This document shows positions 34,014 to 44,316 of a stretch of DNA of 64,000 nucleotides, in pieces. Source of the DNA: Nitrobacteraceae bacterium AZCC 2146. Its GTDB lineage: Bacteria > Pseudomonadota > Alphaproteobacteria > Rhizobiales > Xanthobacteraceae. The position numbers were made by a program, and so were the translations under genes. The first letter of the stretch is position 1; the number at the start of each line of letters is the position of its first letter. Location of the stretch: assembly GCA_036924855.1 (NCBI GenBank), contig JBAGRP010000001.1, forward strand, positions 496,001 through 560,000, read 5' to 3'. The notes below the pieces were generated by a model. The model did not search any database and was not told the origin of the DNA. It saw only the letters and a list, made by a program, of their open reading frames with translations.

Positions 34014-35408
34014 ATGGATGCATTTTCGCCGAAAACCTCGCTCGATTCGTCAACGTCTCCGATCCCCGGCAGCGTTCCAGACGCGCCCGGCTGGCGCTCC
34101 GGCCTTGGCGCGGATTTCCGGCGCAGTCTTTCGGAAGTCAATTCGTCGATCCCGGTTCCGATCGGTGGCCACTGGTTTCGCCGGCTGCTGGCGTTCGCCG
34201 GACCGGGTTACATGGTCTCGGTCGGCTACATGGACCCCGGCAACTGGGCGACCGATCTCGCGGGTGGCTCGAAATTTGGCTACACGCTGCTCTCGGTGAT
34301 CCTGCTGTCGAACGTGATGGCGATCCTGCTGCAGGCACTGGCCGCGCGCCTGGGCATCGTCACCGATCGTGACCTGGCGCAGGCCTGCCGCGACAGCTTT
34401 TCCCGGCCGGTCAACATCATGCTGTGGCTGGCCTGCGAGACGGCGATCATCGCCTGCGATCTGGCGGAGGTGATCGGCACCGCGATTGCGCTGCAGCTGC
34501 TGTTCGGCATTCCGCTGATCGGGGGCGCGCTCGTCACCGCGCTGGATGCCTTTCTGCTGCTGTTGTTGATGAACAAGGGTTTCCGTTTTCTCGAAGCCTT
34601 CGTGATTGCGCTGCTCATCGTCATTGCGATCTGTTTCACGGTTCAGATCGTCGCTGCGGCGCCGCCCGTGGCAGCGGTACTGGGTGGCTTCCTGCCGTCC
34701 ACCGCGATCGTGACCAATCCCGAAATGCTTTACATTGCGATAGGCATCATCGGCGCAACCGTGATGCCGCATAATCTCTATCTGCATTCATCGATCGTGC
34801 AGACCCGTGACTATCCGCGCACCGATGAAGGCCGTCGCGACGCGATCAAATGGGCGACGGCGGACAGCACCATCGCGCTGATGCTGGCGCTGTTCATCAA
34901 CGCGGCGATCCTCATCGTCGCCGCCGCGACGTTCCATACCAGCGGTCACGCCGACGTGGCCGAGATCGGCCAGGCCTACGAGCTGTTGTCGCCGTTGCTC
35001 GGTCTCGGTATCGCATCGACGCTTTTCGCGATCGCGCTGCTGGCATCCGGTCTCAACTCGACGGTGACGGCGACGCTGGCCGGTCAGATCGTGATGGAGG
35101 GCTTTCTCCGGCTGCGCTTGCCGAACTGGGCGCGCCGGCTTGTGACACGCGGCATCGCGATCGTTCCGGTCGTGGCCGTCACCGCGCTCTATGGCGAACG
35201 CGGCACCGGACAACTCCTCGTCTTCAGTCAGGTCATCCTGTCGATGCAGCTGCCGTTTGCGGTCATCCCGCTGGTGCGGTTTGTCTCGGATCGGCGAAAG
35301 ATGGGTGACTTCGTGATTTCGCGGTCGGTAGCCACGGCGGCATGGATCATCGCCGGCATCATCGTGATCCTGAACTGCAAGCTGCTTTACGACACCTTGT
35401 TCGGCTGA
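34014..35408 (+). CDS. mntH: Nramp-family divalent-metal transporter MntH
   Basis: 464 residues from ATG 34014; a TTG at 33996 is in frame but has a poor ribosome-binding site. The metal site motifs are present: DPGN in [19 protein letters not shown] (helix 1) and MPHNLYLHS (helix 6). About eleven helices follow an unusually long hydrophilic N-terminus of about 50 residues. It imports Mn(II), and perhaps Fe(II), by proton symport. The Mur-like repeat just upstream supports manganese-dependent control. It is divergent from the MFS gene. Confidence 0.93.
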   Translation: MDAFSPKTSLDSSTSPIPGSVPDAPGWRSGLGADFRRSLSEVNSSIPVPIGGHWFRRLLAFAGPGYMVSVGYMDPGNWATDLAGGSKFGYTLLSVILLSNVMAILLQALAARLGIVTDRDLAQACRDSFSRPVNIMLWLACETAIIACDLAEVIGTAIALQLLFGIPLIGGALVTALDAFLLLLLMNKGFRFLEAFVIALLIVIAICFTVQIVAAAPPVAAVLGGFLPSTAIVTNPEMLYIAIGIIGATVMPHNLYLHSSIVQTRDYPRTDEGRRDAIKWATADSTIALMLALFINAAILIVAAATFHTSGHADVAEIGQAYELLSPLLGLGIASTLFAIALLASGLNSTVTATLAGQIVMEGFLRLRLPNWARRLVTRGIAIVPVVAVTALYGERGTGQLLVFSQVILSMQLPFAVIPLVRFVSDRRKMGDFVISRSVATAAWIIAGIIVILNCKLLYDTLFG

Positions 35409-35752
35409 AGACCTGAAATCCAGGACGGCTGATGATGCCGAGGGCGGATCGTCAGTCGTCGTTAGCTAGCTGGGGTGTGGACCCATTAGCACGTAGCCAG
35501 ATACGGATTGATGCGAGTTTGATGAAGGCGAGATAGTTGGCCTCATCGCAGCCCGTTCAAGGTCAGTGAGTTCGTGACGCATGATTCAATGCCCTGGTTA
35601 GGCGTTTGAATAGCCTAAATGAACGGTGGCGGCTTTTATCTTCAGGCCCGTAAGGTGAGCCCCGTATGGGCTATCCGCACCTTGCGTCGCGCACACAAAA
35701 GTCCAGAATACCTGAATAGGAGGAATGTCGGCCAACGATTTGGGAGGGTGCG
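35409..35752. other. Intergenic region with IS5 remnant
   Basis: 344 bases between mntH and the cytochrome gene. The segment near 35452-35556 is an IS5-family transposase tail (separate entry). The remaining 200 bases hold no frame or RNA I can support; GGAGGAATG and GGGAGGGTGCG just before 35753 provide the ribosome-binding site of the cytochrome. Confidence 0.5.
35452..35556 (-). pseudogene. Remnant of an IS5-family transposase C-terminus
   Basis: The minus strand translates to TGCDEANYLAFIKLASIRIW followed by LRANGSTPQ. The segment NYLAFIKLASIRIWLRANxS is the familiar end of many IS5-family transposases from alphaproteobacteria. Upstream the frame is broken and no terminal repeats are seen, so only the last 25-30 codons survive. 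Confidence 0.6.
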
Positions 35753-36715
35753 ATGAATAGATTTCTGATTTTGTCGATCTTGTCAGTCGCGTCTACCTTT
35801 GTTCCCGGGGCAGTTGCGCTAACCCAAGAGGCACCGCCGCCGTGGGCCTATCCGGTCAATCCCCCTGATTTCAAGCCGCCACCCGATGACGGCACGTTGC
35901 GCCGTGTTCCCGACAGCACCGCAAGCATGACGCTTACGCAAGTACGCGACCTCTTCTCTGCGCCGGATTGGCATCCTGGCGATCATCCGCCGATGCCCGA
36001 GGTGGTTGCGAGTGGCAGGAAGCCAAACGTATTCGCTTGCGGAGTTTGTCATCGAGCCGACGGGCCGGGTGGGCCGGAAAACGCGTACCTCATGGGCCTT
36101 CCGGCGGCCTACATCGTGCAGCAGCTCGCCGATTTCAAGAGCGGCGCTCGCAAGAGTTCGGTACCGGACCGCATTCCAACCAAGCTCAAGACTACGCTCG
36201 TGGCGAACGTTACTGACGCCGAGGTGCAAGCCGCCGCAGCGTACTTCTCGGCCCTAAAGCCGCGAGCGGTGATACGGGTTGTTGAAGCCGAAATGGTGCC
36301 CAAAACCATCGTGAGCGGCTGGTTTCTAACGGCTTTGAATACCGGCGAGAAGGAGCCAACCGGTGAGCGTATTATTGAGGTGCCGGAAAATTTCGAACAA
36401 TTCGTCAGCCGCGACACGCGATCCCGCTTCATTGCCTATGTTCCGACCGGAAGTATTGAAAAGGGCCGAGCCCTCGCGGCGAGCGGCGACCAGCCAGTAC
36501 GGTGCGGAACCTGTCATGGCCCCGATCTCAAGGGACTCGGAGCGGTTCCCGGCATCGCCGGGCGTTCGCCGAGCTACATCGTTAGGCAGTTGTACGACTT
36601 TAAACACGGCACGCGCGCAGGAGCCGATAGCGCGCAGATGAAGCCATCCGTGGAGAAGCTGTCGATCGGGGACATGATTTCTCTTGCTGCCTATGTGGCG
36701 TCATTGGCACCGTAG
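35753..36715 (+). CDS. Exported diheme cytochrome c
   Basis: 320 residues with a signal peptide (MNRFLILSILSVASTFVPGA). Two class I heme sites are seen: CGVCHRADGPGGPENAYLMG near residue 97 and CGTCHGPDLKGLGAVPGIAG near residue 247. Each is followed by a Pro-x-Tyr/Tyr-Ile-x-x-QL-x-DFK segment (YIVQQLADFKSGAR; YIVRQLYDFKHGTR), so the protein is an internal duplication of one cytochrome domain. It probably carries electrons in the periplasm to or from a dehydrogenase. No partner enzyme is adjacent. Its codon use is less GC-biased than its neighbours, hinting at transfer. Confidence 0.88.
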   Translation: MNRFLILSILSVASTFVPGAVALTQEAPPPWAYPVNPPDFKPPPDDGTLRRVPDSTASMTLTQVRDLFSAPDWHPGDHPPMPEVVASGRKPNVFACGVCHRADGPGGPENAYLMGLPAAYIVQQLADFKSGARKSSVPDRIPTKLKTTLVANVTDAEVQAAAAYFSALKPRAVIRVVEAEMVPKTIVSGWFLTALNTGEKEPTGERIIEVPENFEQFVSRDTRSRFIAYVPTGSIEKGRALAASGDQPVRCGTCHGPDLKGLGAVPGIAGRSPSYIVRQLYDFKHGTRAGADSAQMKPSVEKLSIGDMISLAAYVASLAP

Positions 36716-36931
36716 CTCGCACGGCGATAGGCATACTGCCCCGGTTGCCGGCCGGAATCTTCCTCGGCACCGCGAGCTCGGCCACCTGCGAGGCGGCGTG
36801 GCGGCGGAGATTGCCGTCGCTCACGCCAATGCAAGTTGAGGTCTTACGATCCTCATGACCGGCAGAATGTCCTTTGACTTTAATGTCCGGGGCCGTCAGT
36901 CCGATCGGCGCATTTATGGGGCCACGGCCTG

Positions 36932-37708
36932 CTAATCCTGCGGCTCGGTCGCCGTCTCTCCCGCGGCGTCGATGCGCAGCCATCCGCTCGGCGCGAGACG
37001 CTGCTGCGGCAGGTAGCGGCCCTTGTAGTCCATCTTCTTGGAGCCTTCGATCCAGTAGCCGAGATAGACGTAGGGCAGGCCGAGCCGGCGCGCGCGGGCA
37101 ATGTGATCGAGGATCATGAAGGTGCCGAGCGAGCGGCTCTCTTCCCCCGGCTCGAAGAACGAATAGACCATCGACAGTCCGTCCGACAGCACGTCGGTCA
37201 GCGCCACCGCGACCAGATCCTCGCCGCGGCCGGTAATGCCGCTGTCCGGACCGCGGCGGCGGTATTCGATGATGCGGGTTTCGACGTGGCTGTCTTCCAC
37301 CATCATCGCGTAGTCGAGCACGGTCATGTCCGCCATGCCGCCGTGGCGATGGCGCTGATCCAGATAGGCGCGGAATACCGAATATTGTTCGGAGGTCGGC
37401 ACGGCGTTGCGCTGCTCGCCGATGATGTCGGCATTGCGCGCCAGGACTTTCTTGAAGTTTCGCGAGGGGCGGAATTCGTTGGCGATGACGCGGACCGAGA
37501 CGCAGGCGCGGCACTGGTCGCAGGCGGGCCGGTAGGCGATCGACTGGCTGCGCCGGAAGCCGCCATGGGTCAGCAGGTCGTTGAGATCGCCGGCCTTGTC
37601 GCCGACCAGATGGGTGAACACCTTGCGCTCGTGCCGGCCCGGCAGATAGGGGCACGGCGACGGCGCCGTCAGGTAGAATTGCGGAGTGTCGCGCGAGTGC
37701 TGGGTCAC
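36932..37708 (-). CDS. bpt: Aspartate/glutamate leucyltransferase (Bpt/ATE family)
   Basis: 258 residues. Leucyl/arginyl-tRNA-protein transferase that tags N-terminal Asp or Glu for the N-end-rule pathway. The N-terminal ATE domain has [20 protein letters not shown] and the Cys motif [15 protein letters not shown]. The C-terminal catalytic part contains [20 protein letters not shown] and [20 protein letters not shown]. In proteobacteria lacking ATE-type arginylation this form usually transfers leucine. It precedes an RDD gene and hemB, a common order in this group. Confidence 0.93.
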   Translation of the reverse strand: MTQHSRDTPQFYLTAPSPCPYLPGRHERKVFTHLVGDKAGDLNDLLTHGGFRRSQSIAYRPACDQCRACVSVRVIANEFRPSRNFKKVLARNADIIGEQRNAVPTSEQYSVFRAYLDQRHRHGGMADMTVLDYAMMVEDSHVETRIIEYRRRGPDSGITGRGEDLVAVALTDVLSDGLSMVYSFFEPGEESRSLGTFMILDHIARARRLGLPYVYLGYWIEGSKKMDYKGRYLPQQRLAPSGWLRIDAAGETATEPQD

Positions 37709-37765
37709 GGGATCTGGTCAGTCTCCGAAGCAGTTGAAGCGTAGCATCGCGCCACCCGGGCAAAC

Positions 37766-37836
37766 GGTCAATCCATTAGCCCGGCTAATGGTCAATCCAT
37801 TTGCTGGGCTGACGCCCAATCCGTTAGCTCCTTTGT
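37766..37836. repeat. Short imperfect tandem repeat upstream of bpt
   Basis: GGTCAATCCATTAGCCCGGC, GGTCAATCCATTTGCTGGGC and a shorter CCCAATCCGTTAGCTC follow each other with a period of 24-25 bases in the gap between the RDD gene stop and the bpt start. It is too short to code for anything recognisable. Confidence 0.6.
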
Positions 37837-38384
37837 CAAAAAGTTCTTCCGGCCGGCTGCGCCATCTGGGTACGGACCGAATTGTTGACCACCACGGTGC
37901 CCAGCACGAGGTCGTGCAGCAACTGGCGGCGGCCGGTGAGCAGGCCGACCACCAGCACCAGCGGCGTCAGGAACGAGACCGAAGCCCAGAACAGCACCGC
38001 GTGGGCACAACCGAGGACAAAGTAGCCGGGCGTGCCGGCGAAGGTGCGCATCTGCAGGTCCATCATCCGCATGCCCCAGGTGGCCGAATGCGGCCCGCCA
38101 AGCGACATGCCGTAATAGACGATCGGCCAGATCACCGTCGCCGGCGATACCAGCCAGAACAGGCCCCAGCCGAGACCAAGGGTGACGAGGCCGAACACAA
38201 AAATGAAGATCACCGCAAGGATCACCGGAATCGAGATCACCACGAGGTCGATCAGGAAGGCGAACACCCGCCGTGTCAGCACGCCGCGAAACAGTTCCGG
38301 CTGCTTCCAGGGATCATAGGCCGGCGGCTGCGCCGGACCGCCGCTGCGCCAGGTTGCACCGCTGTTTGAACTGCTATCAGACAT
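37836..38384 (-). CDS. RDD-family membrane protein
   Basis: 182 residues. The RDD motif appears as RRVFAFLIDLVVISIPVILA (Arg, Ala and Asp in helix 1), followed by three or four hydrophobic segments. A conserved GPHSATWGMRMMDLQM segment lies in the middle. RDD proteins are small inner-membrane proteins, some linked to transport or sodium tolerance; function is otherwise unknown. The Ser/Pro-rich N-terminus is cytosolic. It stands 127 bases upstream of bpt and in the same direction. Confidence 0.88.
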   Translation of the reverse strand: MSDSSSNSGATWRSGGPAQPPAYDPWKQPELFRGVLTRRVFAFLIDLVVISIPVILAVIFIFVFGLVTLGLGWGLFWLVSPATVIWPIVYYGMSLGGPHSATWGMRMMDLQMRTFAGTPGYFVLGCAHAVLFWASVSFLTPLVLVVGLLTGRRQLLHDLVLGTVVVNNSVRTQMAQPAGRTF

Positions 38385-38534
38385 GACGATTTTATCCCTG
38401 TATCCTCACCGAGTAGCACATGGATATCACTGAACCCGGCTGCAAGTGTCCGGAATCGTTACAGACTAGCAATGACCTGCATCAACCAGCGTCCCGGCGA
38501 ACGATTTTGGTGGAACCAGCTCGCGTGCAGCGCG

Positions 38535-40236
<1,702 letters not shown>

Positions 40237-40290
40237 CGCTACAGTCCGTACGAGCCTCAAAGAAGGCCGCGCAAAATCAGGGAGGATGAT

Positions 40291-41856
40291 TTGAACCAGC
40301 TTTATTCCGGCGGCACCGCCGGCAGTCTCATTGTCGGCGCCATCGCCCGCTTCGGCGACCAGCCCGCGCTCGCGGACGGCCATGTCCGCTGGAGCTATCG
40401 CGAATTCGGCGACGTCGTCGCGCGCTTCATCACCCTGTTCCGCAGCATCGGTCTGAACAAGGGCGACGCGCTCTCGGTGCTGTCCGGCAATCGCGCCGAA
40501 TCCTGGGCGGCCATTGCCGCCTGCATGGTGATGGGCCTGCGTTATACGCCGCTGCATCCGATGGCCGCGGAAGACGACCACGCCTTCATCATCGAGGACG
40601 CCGAAATCGACGCACTGATCGTCGAGGCCGGCAAATTCGCGCCGCGCGGGCTTGCGATCCGCGACCGCGTCCCCGGCCTCAGGCATCTCTTGTCGTTCGG
40701 CGCCGTCGAGGGCGCGCGCGACCTGCTGGCCGAACTGCCCACTGCGCAGCCGGCGCCCCTGGTCGACGAAAGCGCCGTCGGCGACATTGCCTGGCTGGCT
40801 TACACCGGCGGCACCACCGGACGCTCCAAGGGCGTGATGCTGCCGCACCGCGTGGTGGTGGCGATGTCGCTGGCGATCTATTCGGACTGGGACTGGCCCG
40901 CCGACATTCGTTTCCTCGCGGCGACGCCGATCAGCCACGCCGCCGGCGTCACGCTGTTTCCGGTGATGATGCGCGGCGGGTTCGTCCGGCTGGTGCAGGG
41001 CTTTGACGCCGAAGCCTATTGCCGCGTCGTGCAGGAGGAGCGGATCACCGCGACGTTCCTGGTGCCGACCCTGATCTATGCGCTGATCGATGCCCCGGCG
41101 TTGCGCGCCAAATACGACCTGACGTCGCTGCAGACCATCGTCTATGGCGCGGCGCCGATGTCGCCCGACCGTCTGCGCGAGGGCATCAAGATTTTCGGCC
41201 ATGTGTTCGTGCAGCTCTACGGCCAGACCGAAGCGCCGCAGGTCATCACCACCATGCGCAAGATCGACCACGACGATACCAAGCCCGGACGTCTGGGGTC
41301 ATGCGGCCGCGCCAATCCGATGGTTGAGGTGAAACTGTTCGATGCCGAGATGCGCGAAGCGAAGACGGGGGAACCCGGCGAAATCTGCGTGCGCGGTACC
41401 TTGGTGATGGACGGCTACTGGAAGCGGCCGAACGCCACTGAGGAAGCGTTTCGCGGCGGCTGGCTGCACACCGGCGATGTCGCGGTGAAGGATGCCGACG
41501 GATATTTCTTCATCGTCGATCGCACCAAGGACATGATCATCTCCGGCGGTTTCAACATCTATCCGCGCGAAGTCGAAGACGCGCTGATGGCGCATCATGC
41601 CGTGGCGTCCGCTGCGGTGATCGGAATTCCTGACGACAAGTGGGGCGAGGCGGTGAAAGCCTTCGTTGTGCTGAAGGCCGGCGCCAACAACTCCGCCGCG
41701 GAACTGCAGGCGCATGTGAAGGACAAGCGCGGCGCGCCGTGGTCGCCGAAGACGATCGACTTTATCGACGCCATTCCCGTCACCGGGCTCGGCAAGATCG
41801 ATCGCAAGGCGCTGCGTGCGCCATATTGGGAGGGCAGGACCCGCGGCGTTGCGTAA
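40291..41856 (+). CDS. AMP-dependent acyl-CoA synthetase/ligase
   Basis: 521 residues from TTG 40291, supported by GGGAGGA 4-5 bases upstream; ATG 40287 is immediately out of frame. ANL-family motifs: the P-loop AYTGGTTGRSKGVMLPHR, LYGQTEAPQVIT, the hinge TGDVAVKDADGYFFIVDRTK and the C-terminal catalytic Lys in PVTGLGKIDRKALR. It adenylates a carboxylic acid and transfers it to CoA. The substrate, probably a medium- or long-chain fatty or aromatic acid, cannot be told from sequence. Confidence 0.92.
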   Translation: MNQLYSGGTAGSLIVGAIARFGDQPALADGHVRWSYREFGDVVARFITLFRSIGLNKGDALSVLSGNRAESWAAIAACMVMGLRYTPLHPMAAEDDHAFIIEDAEIDALIVEAGKFAPRGLAIRDRVPGLRHLLSFGAVEGARDLLAELPTAQPAPLVDESAVGDIAWLAYTGGTTGRSKGVMLPHRVVVAMSLAIYSDWDWPADIRFLAATPISHAAGVTLFPVMMRGGFVRLVQGFDAEAYCRVVQEERITATFLVPTLIYALIDAPALRAKYDLTSLQTIVYGAAPMSPDRLREGIKIFGHVFVQLYGQTEAPQVITTMRKIDHDDTKPGRLGSCGRANPMVEVKLFDAEMREAKTGEPGEICVRGTLVMDGYWKRPNATEEAFRGGWLHTGDVAVKDADGYFFIVDRTKDMIISGGFNIYPREVEDALMAHHAVASAAVIGIPDDKWGEAVKAFVVLKAGANNSAAELQAHVKDKRGAPWSPKTIDFIDAIPVTGLGKIDRKALRAPYWEGRTRGVA

Positions 41857-42194
41857 AATGCTCGAGATATTTTCGCGATTTTTTCGGTAAGATTTGAGTC
41901 ACCCTAACGCCGCGGTCACTTGTGTTACGCGAACGTTTCAAATTTGAGCGATGCTGTTTCTTAATGCGACAGAATCGGCGGACGAAGCGGGAACATCGAC
42001 CTCGCAGCGTGAATCAAACGTTGAAAGAAGCCCTTTATTCATGGGCTTAATATGCGATTCACTGTCTGAAATTCATGATCTCTTTATTGTCTTATTTAAG
42101 CGGTTCTTCAATCGCTCCCCTTAAGTTGACCCTATCAGGCGGGACACAAGTTTCGTCGAATAAGTCGATAAAAACGACAACAGGGGTTAGTGTC
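41857..42194. other. AT-rich upstream region of ldtR
   Basis: 338 bases of AT-rich sequence. TTGACC lies at about 42124. A TCGTCGA...TCGATAAAAACGA segment just before the start could form a dyad of GTCG/CGAC. A longer ORF reading through from 42075 is not supported because the conserved protein begins at 42195. This should hold the ldtR promoter. Confidence 0.45.
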
Positions 42195-42710
42195 ATGATC
42201 AAGACCGTCGTATCCGCGGTTGAGAACGTCAGCATCGTGCCGGGCCAGGCGCCGGTACAGCCGCTCTATCTCGAAGCGTTGACTTTGGTGGAGCGTCTGC
42301 ATCGCCGCCTGCTCGATGTCATCAAGGATGAATTCGATCGCCGCGGCCGCGCTGATATCAACTCGGTGCAGGCACTGCTGCTGTATAACATCGGCGACAA
42401 GGAATTGACCGCCGGCGAGCTGCGCACCCGCGGCTACTATCTCGGCTCCAACGTCTCCTACAATCTGAAGAAGCTCGTCGAACTCGGCTTCCTCGACCAT
42501 CAGCGTTCGCGCGTCGATCGCCGCTCGGTTCGCATCCGCCTCACCGCGCAGGGCCAGGAGATCCGCCACATCGTCGATGCGCTGTACCAGAAGCACGTCA
42601 AGACGGTGGAGCAGGTCGGTGGCATTTCCAACGAGGAGTTCGCCACGCTGAACAAGTCGCTGCACCGTCTGGAGCGTTTCTGGACCGACCAGATCCTGTA
42701 TCGCCTTTGA
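42195..42710 (+). CDS. ldtR: LdtR-type MarR-family transcriptional regulator
   Basis: 171 residues from ATG 42195 (AGGGG about 9 bases upstream). The winged helix-turn-helix runs through RADINSVQALLLYNIGDKEL, TAGELRTRGYYLGSNVSYNL and KKLVELGFLDHQRSRVDRRS, the form called LdtR in Rhizobiales, which controls L,D-transpeptidase and osmotic-stress genes. The C-terminal dimerisation helix is HRLERFWTDQILYRL. The last 53 codons are repeated almost exactly at 43659-43821. A terminator follows at 42861. Confidence 0.9.
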   Translation: MIKTVVSAVENVSIVPGQAPVQPLYLEALTLVERLHRRLLDVIKDEFDRRGRADINSVQALLLYNIGDKELTAGELRTRGYYLGSNVSYNLKKLVELGFLDHQRSRVDRRSVRIRLTAQGQEIRHIVDALYQKHVKTVEQVGGISNEEFATLNKSLHRLERFWTDQILYRL

Positions 42711-42716
42711 GAATTT
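42548..42716 (+). repeat. Left copy of the duplicated ldtR 3' end
   Basis: 169 bases with a copy at offset +1,111 (43659-43827). Only two substitutions separate them: T42620 to C (Gly codon) and G42638 to A (Glu codon), both silent. Homology continues less strongly through the downstream untranslated region in both copies. Confidence 0.95.
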
Positions 42717-42860
42717 GAATTCGTAGCCCAAGAGGGCAAAGGTGGCGCGAAGGCGCATCGGAGGGCAGGTGGCTCTCACGATGTTCTGCTGATCAACGCC
42801 AGCCACGCACCACCCGAAATGCCCCGCTACATCCGTCGTTACCCGGACTGCCCTCCGGTT

Positions 42861-42898
42861 AAATCGGTCTCTCCGCAAGGAGGGGCCGATTTTGTTTT
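42861..42898 (+). terminator. Rho-independent terminator of ldtR
   Basis: AAATCGG...CTCC and GGAG...CCGATTT pair around loop GCAA, followed by TTTTG TTTT. The position, 150 bases after the stop, suggests a long 3' untranslated region. A degenerate equivalent (GATCGGCC...GGGCCGATT) follows the right-hand ldtR copy near 43972-44001. Confidence 0.75.
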
Positions 42899-42930
42899 GG
42901 ACGGCATGTCGATCGAAGATGCCGTGCCCG

Positions 42931-43326
42931 CTATCGGGGCCTGAGCAGCGCAGCTGCACGGTAGACGATCTGTAGCGTGATCCATGATCCGAGCACCGTG
43001 AAGATCGCCATGCCTGCAGACGAAATATAGAGCAGAGGATGATGCGAGTTCGCGAGCGAACCTTCCAGGTGCGTGAGCGGGCGTATCATATCCATGGCCA
43101 TGCCAACGAAGCTAACGGCCACGAAGCCGCCAATGACCGAGGCAATGATATTCACGATCCATCCAAGCGGGCCGCGCTTTTTCACCAAGGCCTGTTGAAT
43201 CCCCACGGCCAGCATGGCGAGAAAAACGATCAGCAACATGGTCATCGGGCCGCCCACGCTCGACTTCGTGCCAATGACGGCTTGCAGTAACATCGCCATC
43301 ACGGCGAGCAGTGTGATTATCTTCAC
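42931..43326 (-). CDS. Small membrane protein, function unknown (ldtR-flanked cassette)
   Basis: 131 residues with four hydrophobic segments: MKIITLLAVMAMLLQAVIG, PMTMLLIVFLAMLAVGIQQA, WIVNIIASVIGGFVAVSFVG and SAGMAIFTVLGSWITLQIVY. The start is GTG 43326 with GAGGA about 10 bases upstream. No conserved catalytic motif is seen. With the next small gene it lies between the two copies of the ldtR 3' end, in the opposite direction to ldtR. Function unknown. Confidence 0.65.
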   Translation of the reverse strand: MKIITLLAVMAMLLQAVIGTKSSVGGPMTMLLIVFLAMLAVGIQQALVKKRGPLGWIVNIIASVIGGFVAVSFVGMAMDMIRPLTHLEGSLANSHHPLLYISSAGMAIFTVLGSWITLQIVYRAAALLRPR

Positions 43327-43374
43327 GGCGCGGAATCCTCATAAATCTGACTGAAAAAACGCGCCACAGGCTCT

Positions 43375-43581
43375 TCAGTGAGCCAACAGCAGGGCTGCGA
43401 TCGGAAAGAAATAGGCGGCGAAGCCCAGGAGGAGTCCGACGATGATTGCCGCACGCCCTTTGACCTTCGTTCCCAACCAGGACAGGAGCTCCCCGCTCGT
43501 CCGCCGGAAGATCGCGTTCATCAGGTCCTCAGCGAGGATCCTGAATATTCCGAACAGCAGTTCTCCGATAACCTTGGCCAT
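43375..43581 (-). CDS. Small membrane-associated protein (ldtR-flanked cassette)
   Basis: 68 residues: an amphipathic N-terminus (MAKVIGELLFGIFRILAEDL), a short basic stretch and a C-terminal hydrophobic segment (AAIIVGLLLGFAAYFFPIAA). It begins at ATG 43581 and ends 48 bases upstream of the 131-residue gene, with which it is probably cotranscribed. Its size and anchor resemble regulatory or toxin-like small proteins, but I see no family signature. Confidence 0.55.
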   Translation of the reverse strand: MAKVIGELLFGIFRILAEDLMNAIFRRTSGELLSWLGTKVKGRAAIIVGLLLGFAAYFFPIAALLLAH

Positions 43582-43656
43582 CCGGGCTTCTTCAGACGCG
43601 TTTGCGAACTTCTACTTCCTCAGTCGCCCGAAACGGCGCAAGGTTCGCGCCTCATC

Positions 43657-43821
43657 GTGCAGGGCCAGGAGATCCGCCACATCGTCGATGCGCTGTACCA
43701 GAAGCACGTCAAGACGGTGGAGCAGGTCGGCGGCATTTCCAACGAGGAATTCGCCACGCTGAACAAGTCGCTGCACCGTCTGGAGCGTTTCTGGACCGAC
43801 CAGATCCTGTATCGCCTTTGA
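43657..43821 (+). pseudogene. Duplicated C-terminal end of ldtR
   Basis: Encodes the same last 53 residues as ldtR (QGQEIRHIVDALYQKHVKTV and on to the stop) without a start or DNA-binding domain. The sequence upstream of 43656 has no likeness to the rest of ldtR, so the copy is truncated exactly within the gene. The frame 43378-43821 that reads through it is a chance fusion. Confidence 0.9.
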
Positions 43822-44030
43822 GAATTTCGGAAGGTGACGCCAAGGCGCGTCGGCGGGAATGCACCTTCGCGAGATGTTCTGGCCATCAAGGCCAGTCACG
43901 CGTCACCTTGCCATGTTGCCCCAAGAGACTGCCAGAACACGCCGGCCAACGGCGGGGAGCTTCGACCTTGATCGGCCTTGCTGGTGACAGCGGGCCGATT
44001 TGTCGTTTCATCATGAGGGGAGGGTTGATC

Positions 44031-44150
44031 ATGTCTGACATGCTGTACGGTGCCTGGGGGCTCTCCGAGTTGATCGCGCTGTTGCTGATGAAGCGCGGCA
44101 CGACGCGGCTGGCGATGGCCGATGTGAATTTTTTCTTCTACGTCCACCCT
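44031..44150 (+). pseudogene. Small ORF start truncated by an intergenic repeat
   Basis: ATG 44031 has a good ribosome-binding site (GGGGAGGG, 6 bases away) and encodes MSDMLYGAWGLSELIALLLM and about 16 more residues before the frame runs into the palindromic repeat at 44150. Beyond that point the translation is repeat-derived. It may be the front of a real small membrane gene broken by the repeat, or chance. Confidence 0.3.
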
Positions 44151-44308
44151 CGTCATCCCCCGGCGCGCCAATTGGCGTGCCTGAGGGCGCGAGCAGCGTC
44201 AGCTGCGAGCGAACCCGGAATCCATAACCACCGCCGGTCGTGGTTATGGACAGACGAGAGGGTGTCGTGGCGCGAATCCCGGATGGCGCTTCGCTGCGTC
44301 CGGCTGCG
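44150..44308. repeat. Palindromic intergenic repeat (partial copy)
   Basis: Contains the CGCGCCAATTGGCGTG core, the CGAGCAGCGTCAGCTGCGAG stretch and CCCGGAATCCATAACCACC seen in the 2331-2512 and 55713-55864 elements, then a CCCGGATGGCGCTTCGCTGC motif (44279-44298) like the one at 2281-2314. The right end of the long element is missing. Confidence 0.75.
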
Positions 44309-44316
44309 GACAATTT

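Noticed and set aside
36600..37763. 387-codon frame overlapping bpt
   Set aside because: Mostly a shifted reading of bpt; the non-overlapping 36716-36931 part has no family I can name.
43378..43821. 147-codon frame ending in the ldtR duplicate
   Set aside because: The front is antisense to the 68-residue membrane-protein gene; only the ldtR-derived tail is meaningful, so this is a chance fusion.
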